In this document: positions 24,631 through 32,394 of the stretch, piece after piece | Numbering within the stretch: the stretch's first letter is position 1 | How the letters are laid out: the number at the start of each line of letters is the position of its first letter | Assembly: GCF_020400655.1 (NCBI RefSeq) | Contig: NZ_JAINRC010000002.1 | Span: 62,001 to 126,000 of the forward strand | DNA length: 64,000 bases | Direction of reading: 5' to 3' | Origin: Streptomyces spinosus | GTDB taxonomy: Bacteria; Actinomycetota; Actinomycetes; Streptomycetales; Streptomycetaceae | Notes under the pieces: generated by a model | The model's input: the letters and a program-made list of their open reading frames with translations, nothing else | Told to the model about the DNA's origin: nothing | Databases searched by the model: none | Program-made: the position numbers and the translations under genes

Positions 24631-26319
24631 ATGACCGACCGGTGGGCGCTCGCACCGGCCGAGGACGGAGGCGTGGACGTCGCCCCCCTCGGCCCGGACG
24701 GGCTGCCCGCCGGACCGGTGCGGCGGGAGAGCGATCTCGCCGCCGCGGTGCGGAGCCGCCCGGAGGTGACGCGCTGGGTGTGGCGGTCGACCCCCGAGGT
24801 CTACCCGCGACTGCTCGCCACGGGGGTGCGAGTGGAGCGGTGCTACGACATCGAGGACGCCGAGACCCTCCTGCTCGGCCACGAGGGGCGGTACGGCGAG
24901 CCACGCTCGGCCGCCGCCGCCCTGGCCCGCCTCCGCGGCGGCCCTGTCCCGCCCGATCCGCCGCAGCGGGCGGCCGATCCGAGCGCCCAGTCCCCGCTCT
25001 TCGAACCCGTCGGCAGCCACCTGCCCCTGCCGGACCTGCTCGAGGTCTACGCCGACCAGGTGCGGCGGCACGAGAAGACCGCTCATCCCGGCCGCATGAG
25101 GCTGCTGACCGCCGCCGAGTCGGCCGGGACGCTGGTAGCCGCCGAGATGAACCACGCGGGCCTGCCCTGGAGCGCCGAGGTCCACCGCGAACTGCTGCGC
25201 GACCTGCTCGGCGAGCGGTACGCGGGCGGCGGCGAGCCGCGCCGCCTCGCCGAGCTGGCCGACGAGGTGTCCGCCGCCTTCGGCCGCCGGGTGCGGCCCG
25301 ATCTGCCCGCCGATGTCGTCAAGGCCTTCGCGCAGGCCGGGATCAAGGTGAAGTCCACCCGCCGCTGGGAGATCCAGTCCGTCGACCACCCGGCCGTCGA
25401 GCCCCTGCTGGAGTACAAGAAGCTGTACCGCATCTGGGTGGCCCACGGCTGGTCCTGGCTCCAGGACTGGGTGCGCGACGGCCGTTTCCGCCCCGAGTTC
25501 CTGGCCGGCGGCACGGTCACCGGGCGCTGGGTGACCAACGGCGGGGGCGCGCTGCAGATCCCCAAGGTGATCCGCCGGGCCGTCGTCGCCGACCCCGGCT
25601 GGCGGCTGGTGGTGGCCGACGCCGACCAGATGGAGCCGCGCGTGCTCGCCGCGATCTCCCGCGACCCCGGCCTGATGGAGGTGGCCGGCCGCGAGAGCGA
25701 CCTCTACCAGTCCGTCTCCGACCGCGCCTTCTCCGGCGACCGGGACCAGGCCAAACTCGCCGTGCTCGGCGCGATCTACGGCCAGACCTCCGGGGACGGC
25801 CTGAAGAACCTCGCCGCGCTCCGCCGCCGCTTCCCCAAGGCCGTCGCCCACGTCGACGAGGCGGCCCGCGCGGGCGAGGAGGGCCGGCTGGTGCGCACCT
25901 GGCTGGGCCGCACCTGTCCCCCTGCCGTCCGGGCCGGCGAGGACACGGCGGAGGAGGCGGGCATCCCCGTGGGCGAGGAGGAACCCGAGGGCCAGACCGG
26001 CTGGGGCCCCGGCTACGCGTCGACCGACTCCCGCGCGCGGGGACGCTTCGCACGGAACTTCGTCGTCCAGGGCAGCGCCGCCGACTGGGCCCTGCTGCTG
26101 CTCGCCGCGCTGCGCCGGGCCTGCGCCGGGCTGAAGGCCGAACTGGTCTTCTTCCAGCACGACGAGGTCATCGTGCACTGCCCCGCCGAGGAGGCCGACA
26201 CCGTCGTGCAGGCCGTCCGCGAGTCCGCCGCCCTCGCCGGCCGGCTGACCTTCGGCGACACACCCGTGCGGTTCCCGTTCACGACGGCGGTGGTCGAGTG
26301 CTACGCCGACGCCAAGTGA
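24631..26319 (+). CDS. Family A DNA polymerase, PolA-like with degenerate N-terminal exonuclease region
   Basis: A 562-residue actinobacterial 'bifunctional 3'-5' exonuclease/DNA polymerase'. Polymerase motif A is VVADADQMEPRVLAAIS (about residues 326-342). Motif B is RDQAKLAVLGAIYGQ (Lys and Tyr-Gly conserved). Motif C is FFQHDEVIVHC (about residues 508-518). The first 150 residues, where the exonuclease domain should be, show no clear DxE motif. It is much shorter than PolA and lacks the 5' nuclease. It may act in repair. The ATG at 24631 has no obvious ribosome site. Confidence 0.88.
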   Translation: MTDRWALAPAEDGGVDVAPLGPDGLPAGPVRRESDLAAAVRSRPEVTRWVWRSTPEVYPRLLATGVRVERCYDIEDAETLLLGHEGRYGEPRSAAAALARLRGGPVPPDPPQRAADPSAQSPLFEPVGSHLPLPDLLEVYADQVRRHEKTAHPGRMRLLTAAESAGTLVAAEMNHAGLPWSAEVHRELLRDLLGERYAGGGEPRRLAELADEVSAAFGRRVRPDLPADVVKAFAQAGIKVKSTRRWEIQSVDHPAVEPLLEYKKLYRIWVAHGWSWLQDWVRDGRFRPEFLAGGTVTGRWVTNGGGALQIPKVIRRAVVADPGWRLVVADADQMEPRVLAAISRDPGLMEVAGRESDLYQSVSDRAFSGDRDQAKLAVLGAIYGQTSGDGLKNLAALRRRFPKAVAHVDEAARAGEEGRLVRTWLGRTCPPAVRAGEDTAEEAGIPVGEEEPEGQTGWGPGYASTDSRARGRFARNFVVQGSAADWALLLLAALRRACAGLKAELVFFQHDEVIVHCPAEEADTVVQAVRESAALAGRLTFGDTPVRFPFTTAVVECYADAK

Positions 26320-26331
26320 GGAGCGGTGTGA

Positions 26332-26349
26332 CGCCTGGCGGGCCAGGCG
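26332..26349. terminator. Hairpin between convergent polymerase and SARP genes
   Basis: CGCCTGG (26332-26338), loop CGGG, CCAGGCG (26343-26349). A 7-bp GC-rich stem in the 41-bp convergent gap. Confidence 0.55.
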
Positions 26350-26360
26350 GCCACAGCGGC

Positions 26361-29300
26361 TCATCCCGCGGCCGGGCCGCCGCTCAGCAACTCCCGCAGC
26401 TCCGCCAGGACCGCCTGCTCGTCGGTGCCGTCCAGCGCCTCGTGGGCCGCGCGCCAGGCGTCGTACGCCTCGGCCGGCCGCCCCCGCTCGCGCAGCAGGA
26501 AGCCGTGCTGGTGCAGGGCCAGCCCGCCCATGTACCGGTCGGCACGGGCGTCGGCCCGGCGCAGCAGCTCGGCGCACTCGTCCGCCGCCCGCTCGGCCTG
26601 CCCCAGCCGCCGCAGCGCGCGGACCAGGCCGAGCCGGGTCTGGGACTCGCCGTGCCAGTCGCCGTGACCGCCGAGGATGCGCAGGCTCTCCTCGAAGTGC
26701 CGGGCGGCGGCGGCCGGTTCGCCGAGCGTCAGATGGGCGTAGCCGATGTTGCAGTGCGCCGAGTGCTGCACGATGACGGCGCCGATCTCGTCCCCGATGG
26801 CCAGCGAACGCTGGTGCTGTTCGATGGCGGCGCGCGGGTCGGTGTGTTCGTAGAGGTTGCCCAGGTGGCTGCGGGTGACGGCCTCGCCGTAAGGGTCGTT
26901 CAGCAGCCGCGAGTAGGCCAGGCTCTGCCGCAGCGCCTCCCCCGACTCCGCGAACCGCCCCAGCCCCTCCAGCAGCAGTCCGCGGTTGTTCAGGCAGCGC
27001 CGGATCCTGGAGGCCGTGCCCAGCCGCTCCCAGATCTCCAGGGCCTGCTCGGTCAGGGCGAGGGCGTCGTTCTGCCGGCCGGTCAGGAAGTGCAGGCCCG
27101 CGAGGTCGCCCAGCGCGTACGCCTCGGCCTCCGGGTCCCGCAGCCGCCGCGCGGCGCCCAGTGCGGCCCGCCCCAGCACCTCCATCTCGGCGACCCGGCC
27201 GCTGCGCTGCACATAGGGGAAGAGGAGCCGTACGAGCGCCGAGAGATGGGCGGCCGTGCGCGGATCCTCGGTGTCCGCGTTGCGTGCCACCAGGGTGACG
27301 ACGTTCTCCAGCTCCAGCTCGCCCCAGGCGAAGGCCTCCTCGGCCGACTCGAACGCCGCCAGCGCCGCCACGTCCGCCGCGTGCCCCGCCGGCTGCGCGG
27401 AGGTCGGCCGCCGCCGGTCGTCCTGATCGAGCCCCGGCTCCACGACCGCCGACAGCACCCGCTCGGCCATGGCGGCGTACCAGCGCAGGGCGGCCAGATC
27501 GGGGGCGACGGGGGTGGGTCCGCGGTGGGATGCGGGATCGGCGACGGCGGGGGCCGGACCCTGGTTGGGCGTGCCCTCGGGGCCGGCGGAGGCGAAGCCC
27601 GGGCCGGGCGTGCGGGCCGGGGCGGTGGGGGCGGACTCCGGACCAGGCGTGTGGGACGGGGCGGCGGGGACGGACTGCGGACCGAACGTGCGGGTCGGGC
27701 CGGACGTGCGCTCAGGCGCGGGAGGGGCGGACTCCGGGCCGGACGTGCGCCCGGGGACGGCCGGGGTGGAGTCGGAGCCGAACGTGCGGGCCGGGTCGGC
27801 GGGGTCGGAGGTCTCGGCGGCGTAATCGGCCTCGGTGGTGCCGGCGGCGCCAGCGGCCTCTGTTGAACCGGCGGCGCCATCGGCCTCGGTGGTGCCGGGA
27901 GTGCCGTTGTCGGCGGGGCGGGGGCTCTCCGTGGAGGGCTCGGTTCCGGCAGGTGCGGGAGTCCGCCCGAATCCGTCAGGCCTTGCCTCGTCGGCGGCGG
28001 GGGGCACGGCGGGGTGCGGCAGGGCGTCGGCCAGTTCGCGGGCGAAGTCGCGGACCAGGTCGTGGGGCACGTAGCGGCCGTACGCCGTTTCCTCCAGGAG
28101 GGCGACGTCGACCAGGCGGTCCAGGGCGGCCTCGGCACGGCGCTCGTCCGTGCCGGTGAGGCATGCGATCAGCGGGGCACCGTAGGTGGGCAGGTCCAGC
28201 GCGCCGATGTGACGCAGGGCGAGGGCCGCGTCCCGGTCGGCCTCGCGCTCGGCGGCGGCGAGCGCGTCGTGGGCGACGGCCAGGGAGCGGCGGACGCTCA
28301 GGTCGTCGTACTCCAGGTGTCGCAACCGCCCGCCGGTCTCGGCGAGTTGGCCGGCCAGGACGTCCGGGGTCAGGGCCTGGCGGGCCGCGAGCCGGGCGGC
28401 GACCACGCGCAGCGCCAGCGGGAGCCGGCCGGTCAGCTCGACCAGCGCGTGCCCGGCGTCCAGTCCCGCGCGTCCGCTCACCGCGCGCAGCAGGGCCGCG
28501 CTGTCCTCGCCGGTCAGCGGGGAGAGCGGGAAGCGACGGGCGCCGTCGAGCGCGGTGAGCGGTGAGCGGCTGGTGACGATCACCGCGCAGCCGGGCCCGG
28601 CCGGCAGCAGGGGCCGCACCTGGGCCGCGTTCGCCGCGTCGTCCAGCACCAGCAGGATGCGCGCGGGTGCGAGCAGTGAGCGGAGCAACGCGGCGGCCGC
28701 ATCGGGGTGTTCCGGGATGTTCCGGGGCTCGGCGCCGAGGTCGCGCAGCAGCGCGGAGAGCGCCTGCGTGGCGGTGAGCGGGGTCATGCCGGGGGTGGCG
28801 CCGTGCAGGTTGACGTAGAGCTGACCGTCGGTGAAACGTTCCCTCAGCTCGTGGGCCACGTGCAGGGCCAGCGCGCTCTTGCCGACCCCGGCCATACCGC
28901 TGACCACGGCGACGGCGGGGGCCTGGGCCGACGGCTCGGTCAGCGTGCGGCGCAGCTCGCGGCGCACGTCGGCACGGCCGGTGAAGTGGGCCGGCGGGGC
29001 GGGCAGCTGGGCCGGACGGGGCGTCTGCCGTGCGGAGGGTCCGTCGGCTTCCCGTGCGGACGCGGGGGCCGCGGAGGCCGCGGGGGGCGTGGAAGGTGAC
29101 TCGGGGGCTGCTCGGGGGGCCGGGGACGCGGCACCGCCCATGGAGCCGCCCGCGGTACCAAAGGCGGTACCCGTGCCGGTGCCGGTAACCGTGCCGCTAG
29201 GGGTACCGGTGCGGTCGCCCTCGCCCTCGCCATCGCGGGGGCCGTCACCGTCGCCGTCGGCCGGGTCCCCCGACCGGCGCGGTTGCCCACTCTGCCCGGC

Positions 29301-30377
29301 CGGCAGCGGGGAGTCGCCGTACTCCGGGCCTCGCCGCCGTTCCCCACCGGTCCCCCGCAGCACCTCGACATGCGCCTCGCGCACCCCCGGGCCGGGTTCA
29401 ATGCCGAGTTCCTCTACCAGGCGGGCACGCAGGTCACGGTGGACGGCGAGGGCCTCGGCCTGGCGGCCGGTGCGGTGCAGGGCGAGCATCAGCTGACGGT
29501 GGTACGCCTCGCGCAGCGGATGTTCGGCGACGAGGGCCGCCAGCTCGGGGACGAGCGCGGTCAAGCGGGCTCCGCCGAGGGCGAGTTCGGCGTCGTAGCG
29601 CAGCTCCAGCAGGAGCAGCCGTGCCTCGCTCAGGCGCTGCACGAGGGCGTAGCCGCCGATGTCGGCGGGGAGTCCGCTGAGCGGCGTGCCGCGCCACAGC
29701 GTGAGCGCGGAGACGCAGGCGCGTACGACGCCCGGCCAGTCGCGCAGGGCGTGCGCGGCGCGCGCCTCGGCGACGCGGGCGTCGAAGACGTGCACGTCCA
29801 ACTCGCCGTGGTCGACCCGCAGCACATAACCCGGCGGTACGGCCCTGAGCCGTTCAGGGTCGTCGAGAAGCCGGCGCAACCGGGTGACGTGGTTGTGCAG
29901 GGAGGCCTGCGCGGAGACGGGGGGCGCGCCGCCCCACAGCGCGTCCTTCAGCGCCTCGACCGACACGACCCGGCCGGGTTCCAGCAGCAGCGCGGCGAGC
30001 AGGGCGCGGACCTTGGGGCTGCCGATGGCCCGGACGCCGTAGCCGGTGGCGTCGTGGCCGTCCTTCTCGTCGGGACGGTGGGAGGCGGAGGGACCGGAGG
30101 ATTCGGACGCGGCACCGGTGGATGCGGCTCCGGCACCGAAGGATGCGGCTCCGGCTTCGGAGGATTCAGGTCCGGCACCGGAGGATTCGGGCCCGGTGCC
30201 GGCGGCTCCCGGTGAGGTGCCGGAGGTTCCCGGTGAGGTGCCGGAGGTTCCCGAGGACGTGCCAGGGGTTTCGGGAGGGGTGGCGGCGTAAGAGCCGTCG
30301 TACGACGTCCCGTACCGCGGACGGTCGTAGAGGACCGGCGGTCCCAGCAGTCCGAAGCGCAGCTCGCACCGCCGCAT
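26361..30377 (-). CDS. Large SARP-family regulator: BTAD, STAND NTPase and TPR (AfsR type)
   Basis: A 1338-residue AfsR-type regulator. The OmpR-like DNA-binding domain begins at residue 1 (MRRCELRFGLLGPP) and resumes near residue 115 (GSPKVRALLAALLLEPGRVVSVEAL). The BTAD domain runs about 175-345. The STAND/NB-ARC NTPase has Walker A SGMAGVGKSALALH near residue 490 and Walker B ILLVLDDAANA. Several C-terminal TPRs follow (about 930-1330). Three long low-complexity linkers occur: about residues 20-112 inside the DNA-binding domain, about 350-460, and about 800-960. ATG 30377 has GGAG 7 nt upstream. It probably activates secondary-metabolite genes, but no target cluster is in the window. Confidence 0.88.
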   Translation of the reverse strand: MRRCELRFGLLGPPVLYDRPRYGTSYDGSYAATPPETPGTSSGTSGTSPGTSGTSPGAAGTGPESSGAGPESSEAGAASFGAGAASTGAASESSGPSASHRPDEKDGHDATGYGVRAIGSPKVRALLAALLLEPGRVVSVEALKDALWGGAPPVSAQASLHNHVTRLRRLLDDPERLRAVPPGYVLRVDHGELDVHVFDARVAEARAAHALRDWPGVVRACVSALTLWRGTPLSGLPADIGGYALVQRLSEARLLLLELRYDAELALGGARLTALVPELAALVAEHPLREAYHRQLMLALHRTGRQAEALAVHRDLRARLVEELGIEPGPGVREAHVEVLRGTGGERRRGPEYGDSPLPAGQSGQPRRSGDPADGDGDGPRDGEGEGDRTGTPSGTVTGTGTGTAFGTAGGSMGGAASPAPRAAPESPSTPPAASAAPASAREADGPSARQTPRPAQLPAPPAHFTGRADVRRELRRTLTEPSAQAPAVAVVSGMAGVGKSALALHVAHELRERFTDGQLYVNLHGATPGMTPLTATQALSALLRDLGAEPRNIPEHPDAAAALLRSLLAPARILLVLDDAANAAQVRPLLPAGPGCAVIVTSRSPLTALDGARRFPLSPLTGEDSAALLRAVSGRAGLDAGHALVELTGRLPLALRVVAARLAARQALTPDVLAGQLAETGGRLRHLEYDDLSVRRSLAVAHDALAAAEREADRDAALALRHIGALDLPTYGAPLIACLTGTDERRAEAALDRLVDVALLEETAYGRYVPHDLVRDFARELADALPHPAVPPAADEARPDGFGRTPAPAGTEPSTESPRPADNGTPGTTEADGAAGSTEAAGAAGTTEADYAAETSDPADPARTFGSDSTPAVPGRTSGPESAPPAPERTSGPTRTFGPQSVPAAPSHTPGPESAPTAPARTPGPGFASAGPEGTPNQGPAPAVADPASHRGPTPVAPDLAALRWYAAMAERVLSAVVEPGLDQDDRRRPTSAQPAGHAADVAALAAFESAEEAFAWGELELENVVTLVARNADTEDPRTAAHLSALVRLLFPYVQRSGRVAEMEVLGRAALGAARRLRDPEAEAYALGDLAGLHFLTGRQNDALALTEQALEIWERLGTASRIRRCLNNRGLLLEGLGRFAESGEALRQSLAYSRLLNDPYGEAVTRSHLGNLYEHTDPRAAIEQHQRSLAIGDEIGAVIVQHSAHCNIGYAHLTLGEPAAAARHFEESLRILGGHGDWHGESQTRLGLVRALRRLGQAERAADECAELLRRADARADRYMGGLALHQHGFLLRERGRPAEAYDAWRAAHEALDGTDEQAVLAELRELLSGGPAAG

Positions 30378-30757
30378 CACGCCGCTCCACTGCCTTCCCG
30401 CGCGGTCGGCCCGACCGCGCTCCGCCGCGGGTGTGTACCCGCCGTCGCCTGGCGGAATTCCGCCCTGTCCGCAGCGGTTTCCCGCCACCTTCGTCCTGTG
30501 GGCCGACCGCAGGACGACCCACCGGCCCTCCGCCGGTCCGGCAGCCGAAACCGTCCGCCCGAAGGGGCAGTTCCCGCTGCCGCCGGAGGACTTCCGGCCA
30601 ACCGCTCCACACGATCCGCTGACGAACCGTTGGCCACATGTTAGCGATCCGTTGGCGCATCCTGATGTGATCATTCCATCGGATTCGGCCCGACGGCGCG
30701 CGCGTAGCACGCGTAACTCGGGGGAGTGTCGCCGCAGGCTGGGTCCGGGGACGACAA

Positions 30758-30792
30758 GGGCCCCGGCCGGCGGAGGTGAACGACCGGGGCCC
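30758..30792 (-). terminator. Hairpin downstream of the glycosyltransferase gene
   Basis: GGGCCCCGG (30758-30766) pairs with CCGGGGCCC (30784-30792) across a 17-nt loop, about 115 bp beyond the GT2 stop on the minus strand. Confidence 0.6.
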
Positions 30793-30807
30793 CGTCCCGC
30801 TTCCCGT

Positions 30808-30861
30808 CCCGGACTTCCGTGGCTCCCCGGACTTCCGTGGCTCCCCGGACTTCCGTGGCTC
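30808..30861. repeat. Three perfect tandem copies of an 18-bp unit
   Basis: CCCGGACTTCCGTGGCTC occurs three times without a mismatch (30808-30825, 30826-30843, 30844-30861), 46 bp beyond the GT2 stop. Its identity suggests recent slippage expansion. It is non-coding as far as can be seen. Confidence 0.9.
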
Positions 30862-30907
30862 CTTGGCTTTTGCGGCCCACTCGCCCCGGGCTTCCCGGCT
30901 CCCGGGC

Positions 30908-31798
30908 TCAGATCACCGGCGGGCGTCCCAGCCGGGTCAGCCTCCACACCGTCCGCCAGCGCATCGGCCGCCGCTCACCGGCCTGCTCCCGCAGCCCCTC
31001 CGCGAACCCGCCGAACCATGCCTTGAGCCCCGCCGGGGAACGGGTGCGGGCGAGGGTGAGGAGCGTCCACACCCCGAGGTGCACCGGGACGAGCGGCAGT
31101 GGCAGCCGGCGCCGGACGAGCCAGACGCGGTTGCGGGCGTTGACCCGGTAGTAGATGGCGTGCCGGGCAGGTGAGGTCCTGGGATGCTGGAGGAGCAGTT
31201 CGGGGGCGTACAGGATCTTCCAGCCGGCGTCGGCGGCCCGCCAGGCCAGGTCGGTCTCCTCGTGCGCGAAGAAGAACTCGGCGGGCCAGTCGCCGGTCTC
31301 GGCCAGCATGGCCATGCGCAGGGCGTGTGCGCCGCCGAGGAAACCGGTGACGTAGCCGCCGCGCAGCGGATCGGAGGCGCCGATCCTCGGCACATGCCGC
31401 TGCTGGGTCTCGCCGTGCTCGTCGGCGATGCGGAAGCCGACGATGCCGAGGCGCGGGTCGGCGGCGTACAGGTCACGCACCCGGCGCAGCACGTCGGGGT
31501 CGACGAGCAGTCCGTCGTCGTCCAGCTCCACGACGACGTCGATGTCGCCGAACTCCCGTAGCCGGGCGAGGGCGACGTTCCGGCCGCCCGGACAGCCGAG
31601 GTTCTCCTCGACGTCGACGGTGGTGACCTCGCCGGGCAGCGAGAGCCGGCGGGCGAACTCGGGCAGCCGGCAGCCGTTGCCGACGATCACGATGCGGGCC
31701 GGCGGGAGGTCCTGCTTGGCCACGGACTCCAGCAGGGCGTCGACCTCGGCGGGCCGGTTGCCCATGGTCACCACGGCGACGGCGATCCTCGGCTCCAC
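30908..31798 (-). CDS. Family 2 glycosyltransferase
   Basis: A 296-residue GT-A fold transferase. It has an N-terminal AVAVVTMGNRPAEVDALLESV, the metal-binding DDDG (VVELDDDGLLV, about residue 95), a GFLGGAHALRM acceptor loop and FFAHEETDLAWRA (ED motif, about residues 177-189). The C-terminus is amphipathic, so it probably sits at the inner face of the membrane and acts on cell-surface glycans. It resembles rhamnosyltransferase-like GT2 enzymes; the acceptor is unknown. Start GTG 31798 has GAGGG 5 nt upstream; GTG 31801 and 31810 are alternatives. Confidence 0.87.
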   Translation of the reverse strand: MEPRIAVAVVTMGNRPAEVDALLESVAKQDLPPARIVIVGNGCRLPEFARRLSLPGEVTTVDVEENLGCPGGRNVALARLREFGDIDVVVELDDDGLLVDPDVLRRVRDLYAADPRLGIVGFRIADEHGETQQRHVPRIGASDPLRGGYVTGFLGGAHALRMAMLAETGDWPAEFFFAHEETDLAWRAADAGWKILYAPELLLQHPRTSPARHAIYYRVNARNRVWLVRRRLPLPLVPVHLGVWTLLTLARTRSPAGLKAWFGGFAEGLREQAGERRPMRWRTVWRLTRLGRPPVI

Positions 31799-31932
31799 CA
31801 CGTCCCTCACCCCGTCCGGCCGACGGCGGCACCGCGTCCCGACCGCGCGCTGCCCGCCGTTCACCAAGATGTCGCCTGGGGTCCCCGGGTTCACCGAACG
31901 CCGATTCACTTTGCCGCGTCTTTGATCCGGTT

Positions 31933-32196
31933 TTGTCGTCGCATTCCCGCGCGGTGAGCAGACAACCGGCGCGAACGCCGGGAGTGCCGGAGCAAGCGCC
32001 GGGCGCCGGCCGGGACGCGTCCGACTCCCTGTCCCCACGCGAAGGATGGAGCCGCCCTGCCGGACAACTGGAGAAGACCCGGCTGACCAACGGCACGTGT
32101 GAGGACGACATCGCCCTCCTGGCCGCCCGCCTGCGCCCCGGCGCCGCCCCGCACTCCCCCACGGACAACCGAAAGGCCAGGTCACGAACCACATGA
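31933..32196 (+). pseudogene. Probable remnant of a SpoIIE/PP2C-type phosphatase C-terminus
   Basis: A short plus-strand frame of 87 codons. Its only recognisable part is CEDDIALLAARLRPG near the end (about residues 56-70), followed by a short tail. DDIALLAARL is the characteristic last strand of Streptomyces SpoIIE/PPM phosphatases. The rest of such a phosphatase (several hundred residues) is absent upstream, and no ribosome site is seen. It abuts tRNA-Thr, a common integration site. It is best read as the stump of a deleted gene. Confidence 0.45.
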
Positions 32197-32205
32197 CCTG
32201 GCCTT
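32173..32205 (-). terminator. Terminator of tRNA-Thr
   Basis: AAGGCCAGGTC (32173-32183) and its exact complement (32195-32205) with an 11-nt loop begin 8 nt downstream of the tRNA 3' end on the minus strand. Confidence 0.85.
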
Positions 32206-32212
32206 CTCACCG

Positions 32213-32286
32213 AGCCGCTTTCGGGATTCGAACCCGAGACCTACGCATTACGAGTGCGTTGCTCTGGCCATCTGAGCTAAAGCGGC
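32213..32286 (-). tRNA. tRNA-Thr, anticodon CGT
   Basis: A 74-nt cloverleaf on the minus strand. The acceptor GCCGCTT pairs with AAGCGGC and is followed by discriminator T; the CCA is not encoded. The D-arm contains AGCTCAGATGGCCAGAGC. The anticodon arm is CGCACTCGTAATGCG-like with anticodon CGT (complement of 32250-32252). The T-arm carries GGGTTCGAATCCC. It reads the ACG codon. A strong hairpin follows its 3' end. Confidence 0.97.
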
Positions 32287-32352
32287 GCGCTGCCCGCACC
32301 ATGGTGCGATCGGCAACGTCGGTAAGTCTACACAGTTTCCGGGAGTGGTTCG

Positions 32353-32387
32353 CACCCACCCCGGAGGGGGTGGTTCCGGGGTGGGTG
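32353..32387 (-). terminator. Terminator of the secreted hydrolase gene
   Basis: A perfect 12-bp stem, CACCCACCCCGG (32353-32364) with its complement (32376-32387), 11-nt loop, just beyond the stop at 32395 on the minus strand. Confidence 0.8.
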
Positions 32388-32394
32388 GCAGGGG

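Larger units (their letters stand above)
30378..30907. other. 530-bp spacer upstream of the SARP gene
   Basis: No gene is seen. The part next to the SARP start (30378-30720) must hold its promoter and includes a less GC-rich stretch around 30600-30720. The distal part holds the GT2 terminator (30758-30792) and a threefold tandem repeat (30808-30861). Confidence 0.6.
31799..32212. other. Spacer between the glycosyltransferase gene and tRNA-Thr
   Basis: No intact gene. The minus-strand GT2 promoter must lie near 31810-31950. That stretch includes a less GC-rich section around 31905-31950. The rest holds a coding remnant (31933-32196) and the tRNA terminator (32173-32205). Confidence 0.6.

Noticed and set aside
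24595..24631. Possible leaderless promoter for the PolA-like gene
   Set aside because: There is no ribosome site before ATG 24631, but TTGTCA at 24601 is only 11 bp from the best -10 candidate, so the promoter geometry does not hold.
26361..30947. Extension of the SARP gene to a start at 30947
   Set aside because: The added 190 residues are a low-complexity translation of the promoter spacer. ATG 30377 directly precedes the DNA-binding domain and has GGAG upstream.
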